Assembly (NCBI GenBank): GCA_036504335.1
Contig: DASXVJ010000001.1
Coordinates: forward strand, 1 to 64,000
Length of the DNA stretch: 64,000 nt
Reading direction: 5' to 3'
Origin: Fen-183 sp036504335
GTDB taxonomy: Bacteria; Acidobacteriota; Thermoanaerobaculia; UBA5066
Shown one piece after another: positions 1 to 7,798 of the stretch. The translations under genes were made by a program, and so were the position numbers. The notes under the pieces were generated by a model. The model worked only from the letters and a program-made list of their open reading frames with translations. It had not been told where the DNA came from and searched no databases. Each line of letters opens with the position of its first letter. Positions within the stretch are counted from its first letter, which is position 1.

Positions 1-22
1 GTCCGCCGCGTGCGCGGCGGAC
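1..22. terminator. Hairpin at the window edge
   Basis: Bases 1-9 and 14-22 are perfectly complementary (GTCCGCCGC / GCGGCGGAC) around a 4-nt loop. The hairpin lies directly after the minus-strand stop codon at 24-26, so it may be that gene's terminator. Any T-tract would fall outside the window. Confidence 0.35.
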
Positions 23-23
23 G

Positions 24-757
24 TCAGCCTTTCTCCCGCTCCTCGAGCGTGACCTTTCCCGCGACCTCGAGCGCGAAGCGGCCGCGGCGAACCGGGACGA
101 TCCGCACGCCGAAGCAGCGGTCCTCGAGCCTCTTCTTGAGAAGGATGAGGCGGCTCTCGAGATTGTCCTTGACGGCCGGCAGGCCGAGCGACGGGTCCAG
201 CCGCAGCTCGCGGTTCGTGAATTCGCGGCGGCCGGCTCGCGCATGCTCGTTCAGCAGCTTCCAGAGGATCTTCGCGGGAACGTTGCGGATGAGGTACTCG
301 CCGTCCACGAAGACGCAGTCGTCGTTCCGGAAGTAGACGAACGCGCGCGACGGGCCTTCGGGAGGCGCCGGCGCGGGACACGGCTCGGAGGGAGCTGGCT
401 CTCGGCGTCCGGGAGGCCCGGCAGCGGGATCTCGGCGGTGAGACCCGCCGCGTCGCCGGCGACCTCCACGCGGCCGCGGACCGCGCGGCCGTAGCGCAGG
501 AGCTCGTCCATCCCGGAGAGCCGGATGGGCACACGCTTGGCGGCGACGTACCCGACGAGCCCCTCCCCCATGCGGATCTCCGCGCCGATCCCGCTCTCGC
601 CGTAGCCGTGACTTGCGATCGCGACGAGCTTGCCCGCCTTCTCGTCCGCGAGAAAGACGATCGAGTGCCGGAAGCGGAAAACCTCCTCGAGGGCGTCGAG
701 GCCGTCCCTGTAGAGGCTCTCGAGATCGCGCGCGCGGTTGACGCGCGCCGACACGAG
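24..757 (-). pseudogene. GAF-domain protein, internally deleted and frameshifted
   Basis: The minus strand reads as the first half of a GAF sensor domain from about 757 to 391 (LESLYRDGLDALEEVF ... GEGLVGYVAAKRVPIRL ... EIPLPGLPDAESQL). Sense then stops in that frame. A different frame carries on from about 375 to the stop at 24 with a Pro-rich linker and a helical C-terminal domain (FVYFRNDDCVFVDGEYLIRN ... TNRELRLDPSLGLPAVKDNL). The second half of the GAF fold is missing at the join, so a deletion plus frameshift has occurred, or the assembly is wrong there. No convincing start codon is seen upstream of 757. The intact ancestor was probably a cytoplasmic signalling or regulatory protein; its ligand cannot be told. 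Confidence 0.55.
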
Positions 758-768
758 CGACGCGCGCG

Positions 769-1190
769 GAACTCGTTCATCGGCCCGTCCGCAACGGGCG
801 CTTCCTCGGGCGTCGCGTTCTCGTCGAGGAAGCCCGCGACCTCCTTCACCCAGAGCACCTCGCACACGTCCCCTGGAAGGCGCTCGAGAGCGTGCTCGAC
901 CCGAAGGAGCTCGCGTGGCCCGGGTCGCGATGAACTGGCTCTCGACGGGCAAGCTCTCGGCGAACTTCGACCCGCCGATGCCGCGCGTGACGTGGGTGAA
1001 CCCCGGAGAGGCGCTCTCTGTCGGCGACCGCGTGCTTCACGCGTCCGTCTTCTGCCGCGCGAACTCGCCCTGGATCGCCGACGTGCGGCCCGACCGCTAT
1101 GAGGCCTCTCTGAAGGCCTATGCCGACCTCGAGATCTCGTGGCTCCTGAGCGGCCACCTGCCGCCCGTCGCGGCGCCCGCCGCGGGCCGC
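769..1190 (+). pseudogene. Metallo-beta-lactamase-fold hydrolase remnant
   Basis: Three in-order pieces of an MBL-fold protein are visible. Frame 769-933 gives LLHPEHLAHVPWKALESVLD and then a stop. The next frame resumes at about 925 with ARVAMNWLSTGKLSANF and MPRVTWVNPGEALSVGDRVL. It then jumps to a C-terminal piece (PWIADVRPDRYEASLKAYAD ... SWLLSGHLPPV). The segment that should hold the HxHxDH metal ligands is absent between pieces one and two, and roughly another 60 residues are absent between two and three. The start is missing as well. The product would be inactive. The family call rests on memory of the order of MBL-fold motifs. Confidence 0.5.
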
Positions 1191-1757
1191 GTGATCGCCC
1201 GCGCCGCCGCCGTCGCGATCCTGTTCTCGTCCACCGCCGCACAGGCCTCCCGCAAGGACGCGCAGACGACGCGCGTCGAGCGCGGCAAATACCTCGTCAC
1301 GGCCATGGCCTGCAACGACTGCCACACGCCGTGGAAGGTCGGCCCCAGGGGGCCCGAGCCGGACATGACGAAGATGCTCTCGGGCCACCCGGCCTCTTTC
1401 AAGCTGCCGCCCGCTCCCGCCGCGCAGGGCCCGTGGATCGTGTCGTTCGCCGCCACGAACACGGCTTTCGCCGGCCCCTGGGGCGTCAGCTACGCCGCAA
1501 ACCTCACGCCCGACCAGAACACGGGCCTCGGCATCTGGAGAGAGGAGGACTTCGTCAAGGCCATCCGCCTCGGCAAGCACTTCGGCGTCTCGCGCGAGAT
1601 CCTGCCGCCCATGCCGTGGCCCGCGTTCCGCAACCTGAACGACGAGGACCTGAAGTCCATCTACGCGTTCCTCCGGACGATTCCGCCCGTCTCGAACCTC
1701 GTTCCCGACCCCGTGCCGCCTGCCGCCGTGCCCCTGTCGATCGCAACGAAGAAGTGA
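1191..1757 (+). CDS. Secreted monohaem cytochrome c family protein
   Basis: A 188-residue protein with one haem c motif, CNDCH, in ERGKYLVTAMACNDCHTPWK, followed by a Met-rich stretch that could supply the sixth haem ligand. The N-terminus from the chosen GTG start (IARAAAVAILFSSTAAQAS) is a signal peptide, so the haem would be attached in the periplasm. The ORF stays open upstream into the remnant MBL gene; the start was chosen because the signal peptide begins there. The C-terminal part (GLGIWREEDFVKAIRLGKHF) resembles a family of single-domain cytochromes common in environmental bacteria, whose redox partners are not evident. No other oxidase gene is adjacent. Confidence 0.7.
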   Translation: MIARAAAVAILFSSTAAQASRKDAQTTRVERGKYLVTAMACNDCHTPWKVGPRGPEPDMTKMLSGHPASFKLPPAPAAQGPWIVSFAATNTAFAGPWGVSYAANLTPDQNTGLGIWREEDFVKAIRLGKHFGVSREILPPMPWPAFRNLNDEDLKSIYAFLRTIPPVSNLVPDPVPPAAVPLSIATKK

Positions 1758-1762
1758 CGGCC

Positions 1763-1778
1763 TGATGCACCCGCTTCA
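1763..1778. promoter_or_regulatory. Candidate operator, TGAAGCA-N2-TGCTTCA motif (degenerate copy)
   Basis: TGATGCACCCGCTTCA lies 74 nt upstream of the gap start codon. It differs from the perfect copy at 47169-47184 at one base in each arm (the 2-nt spacer is not conserved). It is the weaker kind of match and is included because better copies lie in other intergenic regions of this window. Confidence 0.3.
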
Positions 1779-1851
1779 GGCCGGTCCTCGGCCCGGCCCT
1801 TAAGATCTCTCCGGGGCGCGTGCGGACGCACGGCCCCGGAGGTTTCTTCTC

Positions 1852-2865
1852 ATGACGACTCCGGTTCGCGTCGGGATCAACGGGTTCGGCCGCATCGGCC
1901 GCTGCCTCTTCAAGCACCTGCTCCAGCGCGGCGCCACCGTCGCGGGCATCAACGACCTCGCCGACCTCGGCGACCTCGCCTACCTCCTCAAGTACGACTC
2001 CGTCCACGGCTGGTGGGATCACCGCGTGTCGGTGACGGATCACGAGCTCGTCGTGGACGGCATGAAGATCCCGTTCTTCTCGTCGAAGGACCCCGCGACG
2101 GTCCCGTGGGGCGCCTCCGGCGCCGACGTCGTCGTCGAGTGCTCCGGCGCGTTCCGCAAGCGGGCGGACGCCGCCAAGCATCTCGCGGGCGGCGCGAAGA
2201 AGGTCGTGATCTCGGCGCCCGCCGACGACCCCGACGGCACGTTCGTTCTCGGCGTGAACGCCCACACGTACGATCCGGCGAAGCACCACGTCGTCTCGAT
2301 GGCGTCCTGCACGACGAACTCGCTCGCGCCCGTCGCGAAGGTCCTGAACGACTCCTTCGGCGTCGAGCACCTCATGATCACGACGGTCCACGCCTACACG
2401 TCGAGCCAGTCCCTCATGGACGCCCCGACGCGCAAGCGCCGGCGCGGCCGCGCCGCCGCGCTCTCGATCGTCCCGACGTCGACGGGCGCCGCGAAGGCGA
2501 CCGCCCTCGTCATCCCCGAGCTGAAGGGAAAGATGGACGGGATGGCGCTTCGCGTGCCCATCCCGGACGGCTCGATCACGGACATCGTCGTAACGCTCAG
2601 GAAGGACGTCACCCCGGACGCGATCAACGCGGCGCTCGCGACAGCCGCCGAGACGCCCGCGCTGAAGGGCATTCTCCGTGTCGCCGACGAGGCGCTCGTC
2701 TCCCGCGACATCCTCGGCGACACGCACTCGGCGATCGTCGACAAGGACTCGACGATGGTGCTCGACAGGCGGGTCGCCAAGATTCTCGTGTGGTACGACA
2801 ACGAGTGGGGCTACGCGGCCCGCCTCGCCGACTTCGCCGCTCTCCTCGCCGCGAAAGGCTTCTGA
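1852..2865 (+). CDS. gap: Glyceraldehyde-3-phosphate dehydrogenase
   Basis: Type I GAPDH, 337 residues, the usual length. It oxidises glyceraldehyde 3-phosphate to 1,3-bisphosphoglycerate with NAD in the cytoplasm (glycolysis/gluconeogenesis). The Rossmann motif GINGFGRIGR is at residues 8-17, an Asp follows the second strand (NDLAD, residue 35) as expected for NAD preference, and the catalytic Cys153 is in ASCTTNSLAP. The C-terminus has the conserved WYDNEWGYAARL. A Shine-Dalgarno sequence (GGAGGT) precedes the ATG. The gene stands alone, without pgk or tpi beside it. A degenerate palindromic operator candidate lies at 1763-1778. Confidence 0.96.
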   Translation: MTTPVRVGINGFGRIGRCLFKHLLQRGATVAGINDLADLGDLAYLLKYDSVHGWWDHRVSVTDHELVVDGMKIPFFSSKDPATVPWGASGADVVVECSGAFRKRADAAKHLAGGAKKVVISAPADDPDGTFVLGVNAHTYDPAKHHVVSMASCTTNSLAPVAKVLNDSFGVEHLMITTVHAYTSSQSLMDAPTRKRRRGRAAALSIVPTSTGAAKATALVIPELKGKMDGMALRVPIPDGSITDIVVTLRKDVTPDAINAALATAAETPALKGILRVADEALVSRDILGDTHSAIVDKDSTMVLDRRVAKILVWYDNEWGYAARLADFAALLAAKGF

Positions 2866-2901
2866 TCGGCCGTCCTCACGGGTGCTAGTCTTTCGGCGCC
2901 C

Positions 2902-4317
2902 GTGAGGAACCTCTCCCGTCTCGCGCTCGGCACGGCGTTGGCGGCCGGCGTCCTCGCGCGCGCGTGGGCCGTCTTCGCGCGCCCCCTCTGGGCCGACGAG
3001 ATCTTCACGCTGACGGTCGCGCGCCGGAGCCTGCCGGAGATCCTCGCCGCGCTGCGGGTCGACTCCGGCCCGCCTCTCCACTACCTCGCGGCGCACGCGC
3101 TGCTCCTGCCCTTCCCGGCGCCGGGCGCGGGCGACGTCGTCGTGAGGCTCCTCTCGCTCGTCGCCTCGCTTCTCCACCTGCCGCTGCTCTTCTTCGTCGG
3201 CAAGCGGCTCGGCCGCCCCACGTCGGGGCTCGTCGCGGCGGCGCTCTACGCGGTCTTTCCGCTCGCGGTCCTCTACGGCGTCGAGGGGCGCGGCTACGCG
3301 CTCGCGTCCCTCCTCGCGCTCCTCGCGTTCGAGCGCGCGCTCGCCCTCCGGGAGCGGCCGCGCTTCGGAACGGGCGCCGCTCTCGCGCTCGCCGCGGCCG
3401 GGGCCGGTCTCACGCACTACCTCGCGGTCTTTCCCGTGGCGGCCCTCGCGCTTCTCGCGATCCCCGCCCGGCCGGCGGCGCGCCGCGCGCTTCTCCTGTC
3501 GGGCGCGGCAGCAGCGCTTCTCGCCGCGCCGTGGATCCCCGTCGCACTCCGCCAGCCTGCCGCGTCCATGGCGTGGGCGCGCGGCGCCGCGTTTGGCGGC
3601 GCCGCGCGGGACTTCCCGGCGAACCTCGCGTTCGGCGTCGAGCCTTTCGGCGCTTTCGCCCTTCCGCTCGCCGTCCTCGGCGCCCTTCTCGTCTGCGCGC
3701 TCCTTATGCGCGAAAGGCGCGGCGTGCTCTCGCCCGTCGCGTTCGTCCTCGGGGGGGCTCTCGTTCTCCTCGCGTTCGGTGAGCTCGCGACCGGCGCGCT
3801 CGTCCTCCCGGGGCGGACGGCCGTCGTGTTCCTGCCGTTCGTCGCGCTCCTCCTCGCGTCGGCGCCGCCCGCCGTGCCGCTGGCCGCCGGCACGCTCGCC
3901 CTCGCGTTCCTCGTCCGCGTGCTGCCCGAGGCGGCCGGCCCTTCCCCGGGCGAGACCGTCTCACGCCTCCTCGAGGCGCCGGCGCGCGCCGGGAAGACCA
4001 TCGCCGCCGCCGGCTACTGGGGCCCCGAACTCGACTACCGCCTCGCCCGCGCCGGCGCGGGCGGCCGCGTCGTCCTCTTCCCGTCCGCCGTCGAGGCTCA
4101 TCCCGGCTGGTACCGCGAGGAGGAGATCCCCGACGAGACGCTCGCGCGCGAGGCCGAGGTCCTTCTCGCGTCGCCCGCGCGACCCTCCGTCTTCGTGCTG
4201 CCGCGCGGCTCGCGGGCGGCGACGGCGCTCGCGTCCCGAATCGGTCCCGCGCGGCGGCTCCTCACGAGCCCGCTCGTCGACGTCGTCGAGACGAGGCGGG
4301 CCGCGCCACGGCGCTGA
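2902..4317 (+). CDS. GT39/ArnT-like integral membrane glycosyltransferase
   Basis: A 471-residue, very Leu/Ala-rich polytopic membrane protein starting with GTG. Near the N-terminus, after the first hydrophobic segment, it has WADEIFTLTVARRSLPEIL with an acidic pair (D32, E33). This is the signature of the PMT/ArnT superfamily (GT-C fold), which transfers sugars from polyprenyl-phosphate carriers on the outer face of the inner membrane. About ten hydrophobic segments follow, then a soluble C-terminal domain (about residues 350-471). Acceptor and donor cannot be read from the sequence. It lies 36 nt after gap and may be co-transcribed, though the functions do not obviously connect. Confidence 0.75.
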   Translation: MRNLSRLALGTALAAGVLARAWAVFARPLWADEIFTLTVARRSLPEILAALRVDSGPPLHYLAAHALLLPFPAPGAGDVVVRLLSLVASLLHLPLLFFVGKRLGRPTSGLVAAALYAVFPLAVLYGVEGRGYALASLLALLAFERALALRERPRFGTGAALALAAAGAGLTHYLAVFPVAALALLAIPARPAARRALLLSGAAAALLAAPWIPVALRQPAASMAWARGAAFGGAARDFPANLAFGVEPFGAFALPLAVLGALLVCALLMRERRGVLSPVAFVLGGALVLLAFGELATGALVLPGRTAVVFLPFVALLLASAPPAVPLAAGTLALAFLVRVLPEAAGPSPGETVSRLLEAPARAGKTIAAAGYWGPELDYRLARAGAGGRVVLFPSAVEAHPGWYREEEIPDETLAREAEVLLASPARPSVFVLPRGSRAATALASRIGPARRLLTSPLVDVVETRRAAPRR

Positions 4318-4549
4318 AGCCCCGAAGTTGCCGATTCCCTCGATCCGTGAGACCCTGACGTCCGGCTGACGGGCGTGAACGCGCGTCCCGGCCCCGAACC
4401 CCACAGGACCAGCGCCCTCCCCCTCGCGGGAAACGGCCGCCCCGGTCCGCTCGATGGCCCGCCGGCGATCCATCGTTCCCCGCCCCGCCGGACCCCACAC
4501 GGGAACGGTGCGCCTCAGCGGCCGGGCCCGGAAAGCGACTCGTCTCCAC

Positions 4550-5962
4550 ATGGCTTTTTCCACCTTCGGTCTCCACCCCGACCTCCTCCGCGGCGTCAAG
4601 GAGATGGGCTTCACCCGTCCGACGCCCATCCAGGGCGATTCCATCCCGCCCGCGATGGCGGGCCGCGACCTCCTCGCCTGCGCGATGACGGGCAGCGGCA
4701 AGACGGCCGCGTTCGTTCTTCCGATCCTCCACCGCCTCATGGGCAAGCCGCGCGGCACCACGCGCGCGCTGATCCTCACGCCCACGCGGGAGCTCGCCGC
4801 GCAGATCGACGAGCACTTGAAGCAGCTCGCGATTCACACGCCGATGTCCGGCGCGGCCGTGTTCGGCGGCGTCGGCATGGGCCCGCAGGAGCACGCGTTC
4901 CGGAGCGGCGTCGACGTGATCGTCGCGACGCCCGGCCGCCTCCTCGACCACTTCCGCTTCCCGTACGCGAGACTCGCAGGCCTCGAGGTCCTCGTCCTCG
5001 ACGAGGCGGACCGGATGCTCGACATGGGCTTCCTGCCCGACATCCGCCGCGTCCTCAAGCACCTCCCTCCGCGCAGCCAGACGCTGTTCTTCTCCGCGAC
5101 GATGCCGCCGCCGATCGCGCAGCTCTCGAAGGAGATGCTGAAGGACCCGGTCATGGTGAACATCGAGCGGCAGGCGCTGCCCGCGGTCGGGATCACGCAG
5201 GCCGTCTACCCCGTCCCGCAGGACCTCAAGTTCGCGCTCCTCCTCGCGCTCATGAAGCGCGGCGACTTCAAGAGCGTCCTCACGTTCACGCGCACGAAGC
5301 ACCGCGCAAACCGCCTCGCGGACCAGCTCTCACGCCATGGCGTCCAATGCGAGCGCATCCACGGCAACCGCAGCCAGGCGCAGCGCACGGCGGCGCTCGC
5401 GGGCTTCAAGGACGGAAAGTTCAAGGTCCTCGTCGCGACGGACATCGCGGCGCGCGGCATCGACGTCGAGGCTCTCTCGCACGTCGTGAACTTCGACGTC
5501 CCGCACGTCCCCGAGGACTACATCCACCGCGTGGGCCGCACGGCGCGCGCCGAGCTGAAGGGCGACGCGTTCACGTTCGTCGCGCCGGACGAGGAAGCCG
5601 ACCTCCGCCAGATCGAGCACGCGATCGGCAAGCGCCTCCCGCGCGTGACGGTGCCCGACTTCGACTACTCGACGCGCCCCACGGAGCGCTTCGAGGTCCC
5701 GATCGCCGAGCGCATCGCGGCGATCCGCGCCCGCAAGGCGGAAGAGCGGAAGCGCGCCAAGGAGAAGGCGGACCGCCGGGCGATCCACGAAGCGGGAATG
5801 GCGGGACGGCGGGGGCCCGGCGGGCCTCCCGGCCCGCGCCCCGGGCAGCCGGTATCCTCGCGCCATGGCGCGCCTGGTCGACCTCAGCCACACGGTCCGC
5901 GCCGGGATGGCCACGTACAAGGGCCTGCCCGGCCCGGTCATCACAGACCACCTCAGTCGTGA
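4550..5962 (+). CDS. DEAD-box RNA helicase (RhlE-like)
   Basis: A 470-residue ATP-dependent RNA helicase with all core motifs in order: Q-motif region (FTRPTPIQGDS), Walker A (AMTGSGKT, residues 45-52), PTRELA, DEAD in VLDEADRMLDMGF, SAT in FFSAT, ARGIDV and HRVGRTAR. Such proteins unwind short RNA duplexes in ribosome assembly or mRNA turnover. The start at MAFSTFGL fits the family; an in-frame ATG at 4454 would add 32 unconserved residues. The C-terminal tail is basic and then Pro/Gly-rich, and the stop lies 98 nt inside the next gene, an unusually long same-strand overlap. The last 35 or so residues resemble no domain and may reflect loss of an earlier stop. Confidence 0.93.
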   Translation: MAFSTFGLHPDLLRGVKEMGFTRPTPIQGDSIPPAMAGRDLLACAMTGSGKTAAFVLPILHRLMGKPRGTTRALILTPTRELAAQIDEHLKQLAIHTPMSGAAVFGGVGMGPQEHAFRSGVDVIVATPGRLLDHFRFPYARLAGLEVLVLDEADRMLDMGFLPDIRRVLKHLPPRSQTLFFSATMPPPIAQLSKEMLKDPVMVNIERQALPAVGITQAVYPVPQDLKFALLLALMKRGDFKSVLTFTRTKHRANRLADQLSRHGVQCERIHGNRSQAQRTAALAGFKDGKFKVLVATDIAARGIDVEALSHVVNFDVPHVPEDYIHRVGRTARAELKGDAFTFVAPDEEADLRQIEHAIGKRLPRVTVPDFDYSTRPTERFEVPIAERIAAIRARKAEERKRAKEKADRRAIHEAGMAGRRGPGGPPGPRPGQPVSSRHGAPGRPQPHGPRRDGHVQGPARPGHHRPPQS

Positions 5963-6524
5963 GGCCTCCCGCCCGCTCTACGCGGGCGGGACGACGTTCC
6001 AGATCGGAAAGATCGAGATGGTCGCGAACACGGGGACGTACGTGGACGCGCCGTTCCACCGCTGGGAGGACGGCGCGGACCTTTCGCGGCTTTCTCTTGC
6101 TTCCCTCGCAGGCCTCGACGCCGTTCTCATCGCGGCGCCGCATGCGCGAGGGCTCGCCGTAGGAGAAGAGTTCCTAGAAGGTAAAGAGGTCGGGGGCAAG
6201 GCGGTCCTGATCTTCACGGGCTGGGCATCCCGCTGGGGCACTCCCGGATACCAGGCGCGCTCGCCCCATCTGACCTTCAAAGCATCTTCTCTCCTGGTCT
6301 CCCGCGGCGCGGCGATCGTCGGGATCGACTCGCACAACATCGACGACACCGAAGACCTCGCGCGTCCCGTGCACTCGATCCTCCTCCGCGCCGGCATCCC
6401 CGTCGTCGAGCACCTCACGAACCTCGAGGCGCTGCCGCCGTCCGGCTTCCGCTTCTACGCGGTGCCGGTCAAGGTCGCGGGGATGGGGACGTTCCCCGTG
6501 CGGGCGTTCGCGGAACTCCCGTAA
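5865..6524 (+). CDS. Cyclase-family (kynurenine formamidase-like) hydrolase
   Basis: A 219-residue cytoplasmic protein of the cyclase/formamidase family (PF04199). The start MARLVDLSHTVRAGM is typical, and the motif equivalent to HxGTHxDxPxH is NTGTYVDAPFH at residues 55-65. The two His residues that normally bind the active-site metals are Asn55 and Tyr59; Asp61 and His65 are kept. GIDSHNIDD and the C-terminal GxGTFPVRAFA are also conserved. Known members hydrolyse N-formylkynurenine or related amides, but the changed metal ligands make the substrate and even activity uncertain. The ATG lies inside the helicase gene. Confidence 0.8.
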   Translation: MARLVDLSHTVRAGMATYKGLPGPVITDHLSREASRPLYAGGTTFQIGKIEMVANTGTYVDAPFHRWEDGADLSRLSLASLAGLDAVLIAAPHARGLAVGEEFLEGKEVGGKAVLIFTGWASRWGTPGYQARSPHLTFKASSLLVSRGAAIVGIDSHNIDDTEDLARPVHSILLRAGIPVVEHLTNLEALPPSGFRFYAVPVKVAGMGTFPVRAFAELP

Positions 6525-6619
6525 CTCCTTCTTTCGCAAGGGTGAACCCGGAGGGGCTCCCGTTCGTATATTTGGATAGACTGTAGCTTCCATTTTTCAC
6601 TCGCCGAAGGAGGTTCCTC

Positions 6620-7786
6620 GTGGGCCTGCTCGACAATCTCAAGAATCAGATCGGCAACCAGCTCGGCTCGCAGTTCATCGAGATCATCCAGTGGCTGGAC
6701 GACTCGAACGACGCGATGGTCTACCGGTTCCCGGTCTACAACCAGGAAATCAAGATGGGCGCGCAGCTCACGGTTCGCGAGAACCAGGCCGCGCTGTTCA
6801 TCAACGAGGGCAAGGCCGCCGACCTGTTCGGACCGGGCCGCCACGAGCTCTCGACGCAGAACCTGCCGATCCTGACCACGCTGCGCGGCTGGAAGTACGG
6901 CTTCCAGTCGCCGTTCAAGGCCGAGGTCTACTTCTTCAACACGCGCCTCTTCACGGACCTCAAGTGGGGCACGACGAACCCCGTCATGATGCGCGACGCG
7001 GAGTTCGGGATGATCCGCCTGCGCGCCTTCGGCACGTACGCGATGAAGATCGCCGAGCCGAAGACGTTTTTCGCGACGATCGTCGGGACTCAGGGCCTCA
7101 CGACGACGGAGGAGATCACGGGCCAGCTGCGCTCGACGATCCTCTCGAAGCTGTCGGATGCGATCGCCGAGGCGAAGGTGTCCGCGCTGGACATCGCCTC
7201 GAAGTACGACGAGCTGTCGGGCAACGGCAGGCAGATCCTCGCGCCCGAGTTCTCGAGCTTCGGACTCGACCTCTCGAAGTTCTTCATCGAAAACGTCTCG
7301 CTCCCCGAGGAGGTCGAGGCCGCGATCGACCAGCGGACGAAGCTGGGCGTCCTCGGCGACAAGATGGGGCAGTACACGCAACTCCAGGCCGCCGACGCGA
7401 TGAAGATCGCCGCCGCGAATCCGGGTGGCGCCGCGGGCGCCGGGATCGGCATCGGCGCAGGCATCGCGATGGGCGGCATGATGGGCGGCGCGCTCGCGAA
7501 CGCGGGCGCCGCGGGACAAGGCATGGGGGGCGGCATGGCGCCTCCTCCGCCGCCGCCGGCTCCAGGCTTCGCCGCGCCGCGCTGGTCGCTCACGGTGGAC
7601 GGCAAGACGTACGGGCCGTACTCCGACGACGCCGTGAAGGGGATGGTCGCGTCGGGGCAGGTGGCTCCGGCCACCCTCGCCTGGAAGCCGGGCGCCGCGG
7701 GCTGGGCCCCGCTCTCGACCTTCGAGGAGTTCGCGGCCGCGGGCGGTTCCGCCCAGGCGCCGCCGCCTCCGCCGCCGGCCCGCTGA
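6620..7786 (+). CDS. SPFH-domain (virion-core-like) protein with GYF_2 domain
   Basis: A 388-residue protein with a strong Shine-Dalgarno (GAAGGAGG) and a GTG start. Residues about 20-250 are the SPFH/Band-7-like domain of the YdjI type (GLLDNLKNQIGNQLGSQFIE start; FIENVSLPEEVEAAIDQR near the end). A Gly/Ala/Met-rich linker follows, then a run of prolines. Residues about 315-375 form a GYF_2 domain (WSLTVDGKTYGPYSDD ... MVASGQVAPATLAWKPG). There is no transmembrane segment. In Bacillus, YdjI works with a zinc-ribbon membrane protein at stressed membranes; the next gene here is just such a protein, 12 nt away. The two probably form a membrane-associated complex (inference). Confidence 0.85.
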   Translation: MGLLDNLKNQIGNQLGSQFIEIIQWLDDSNDAMVYRFPVYNQEIKMGAQLTVRENQAALFINEGKAADLFGPGRHELSTQNLPILTTLRGWKYGFQSPFKAEVYFFNTRLFTDLKWGTTNPVMMRDAEFGMIRLRAFGTYAMKIAEPKTFFATIVGTQGLTTTEEITGQLRSTILSKLSDAIAEAKVSALDIASKYDELSGNGRQILAPEFSSFGLDLSKFFIENVSLPEEVEAAIDQRTKLGVLGDKMGQYTQLQAADAMKIAAANPGGAAGAGIGIGAGIAMGGMMGGALANAGAAGQGMGGGMAPPPPPPAPGFAAPRWSLTVDGKTYGPYSDDAVKGMVASGQVAPATLAWKPGAAGWAPLSTFEEFAAAGGSAQAPPPPPPAR

Positions 7787-7798
7787 CGCGCCGCCCCG

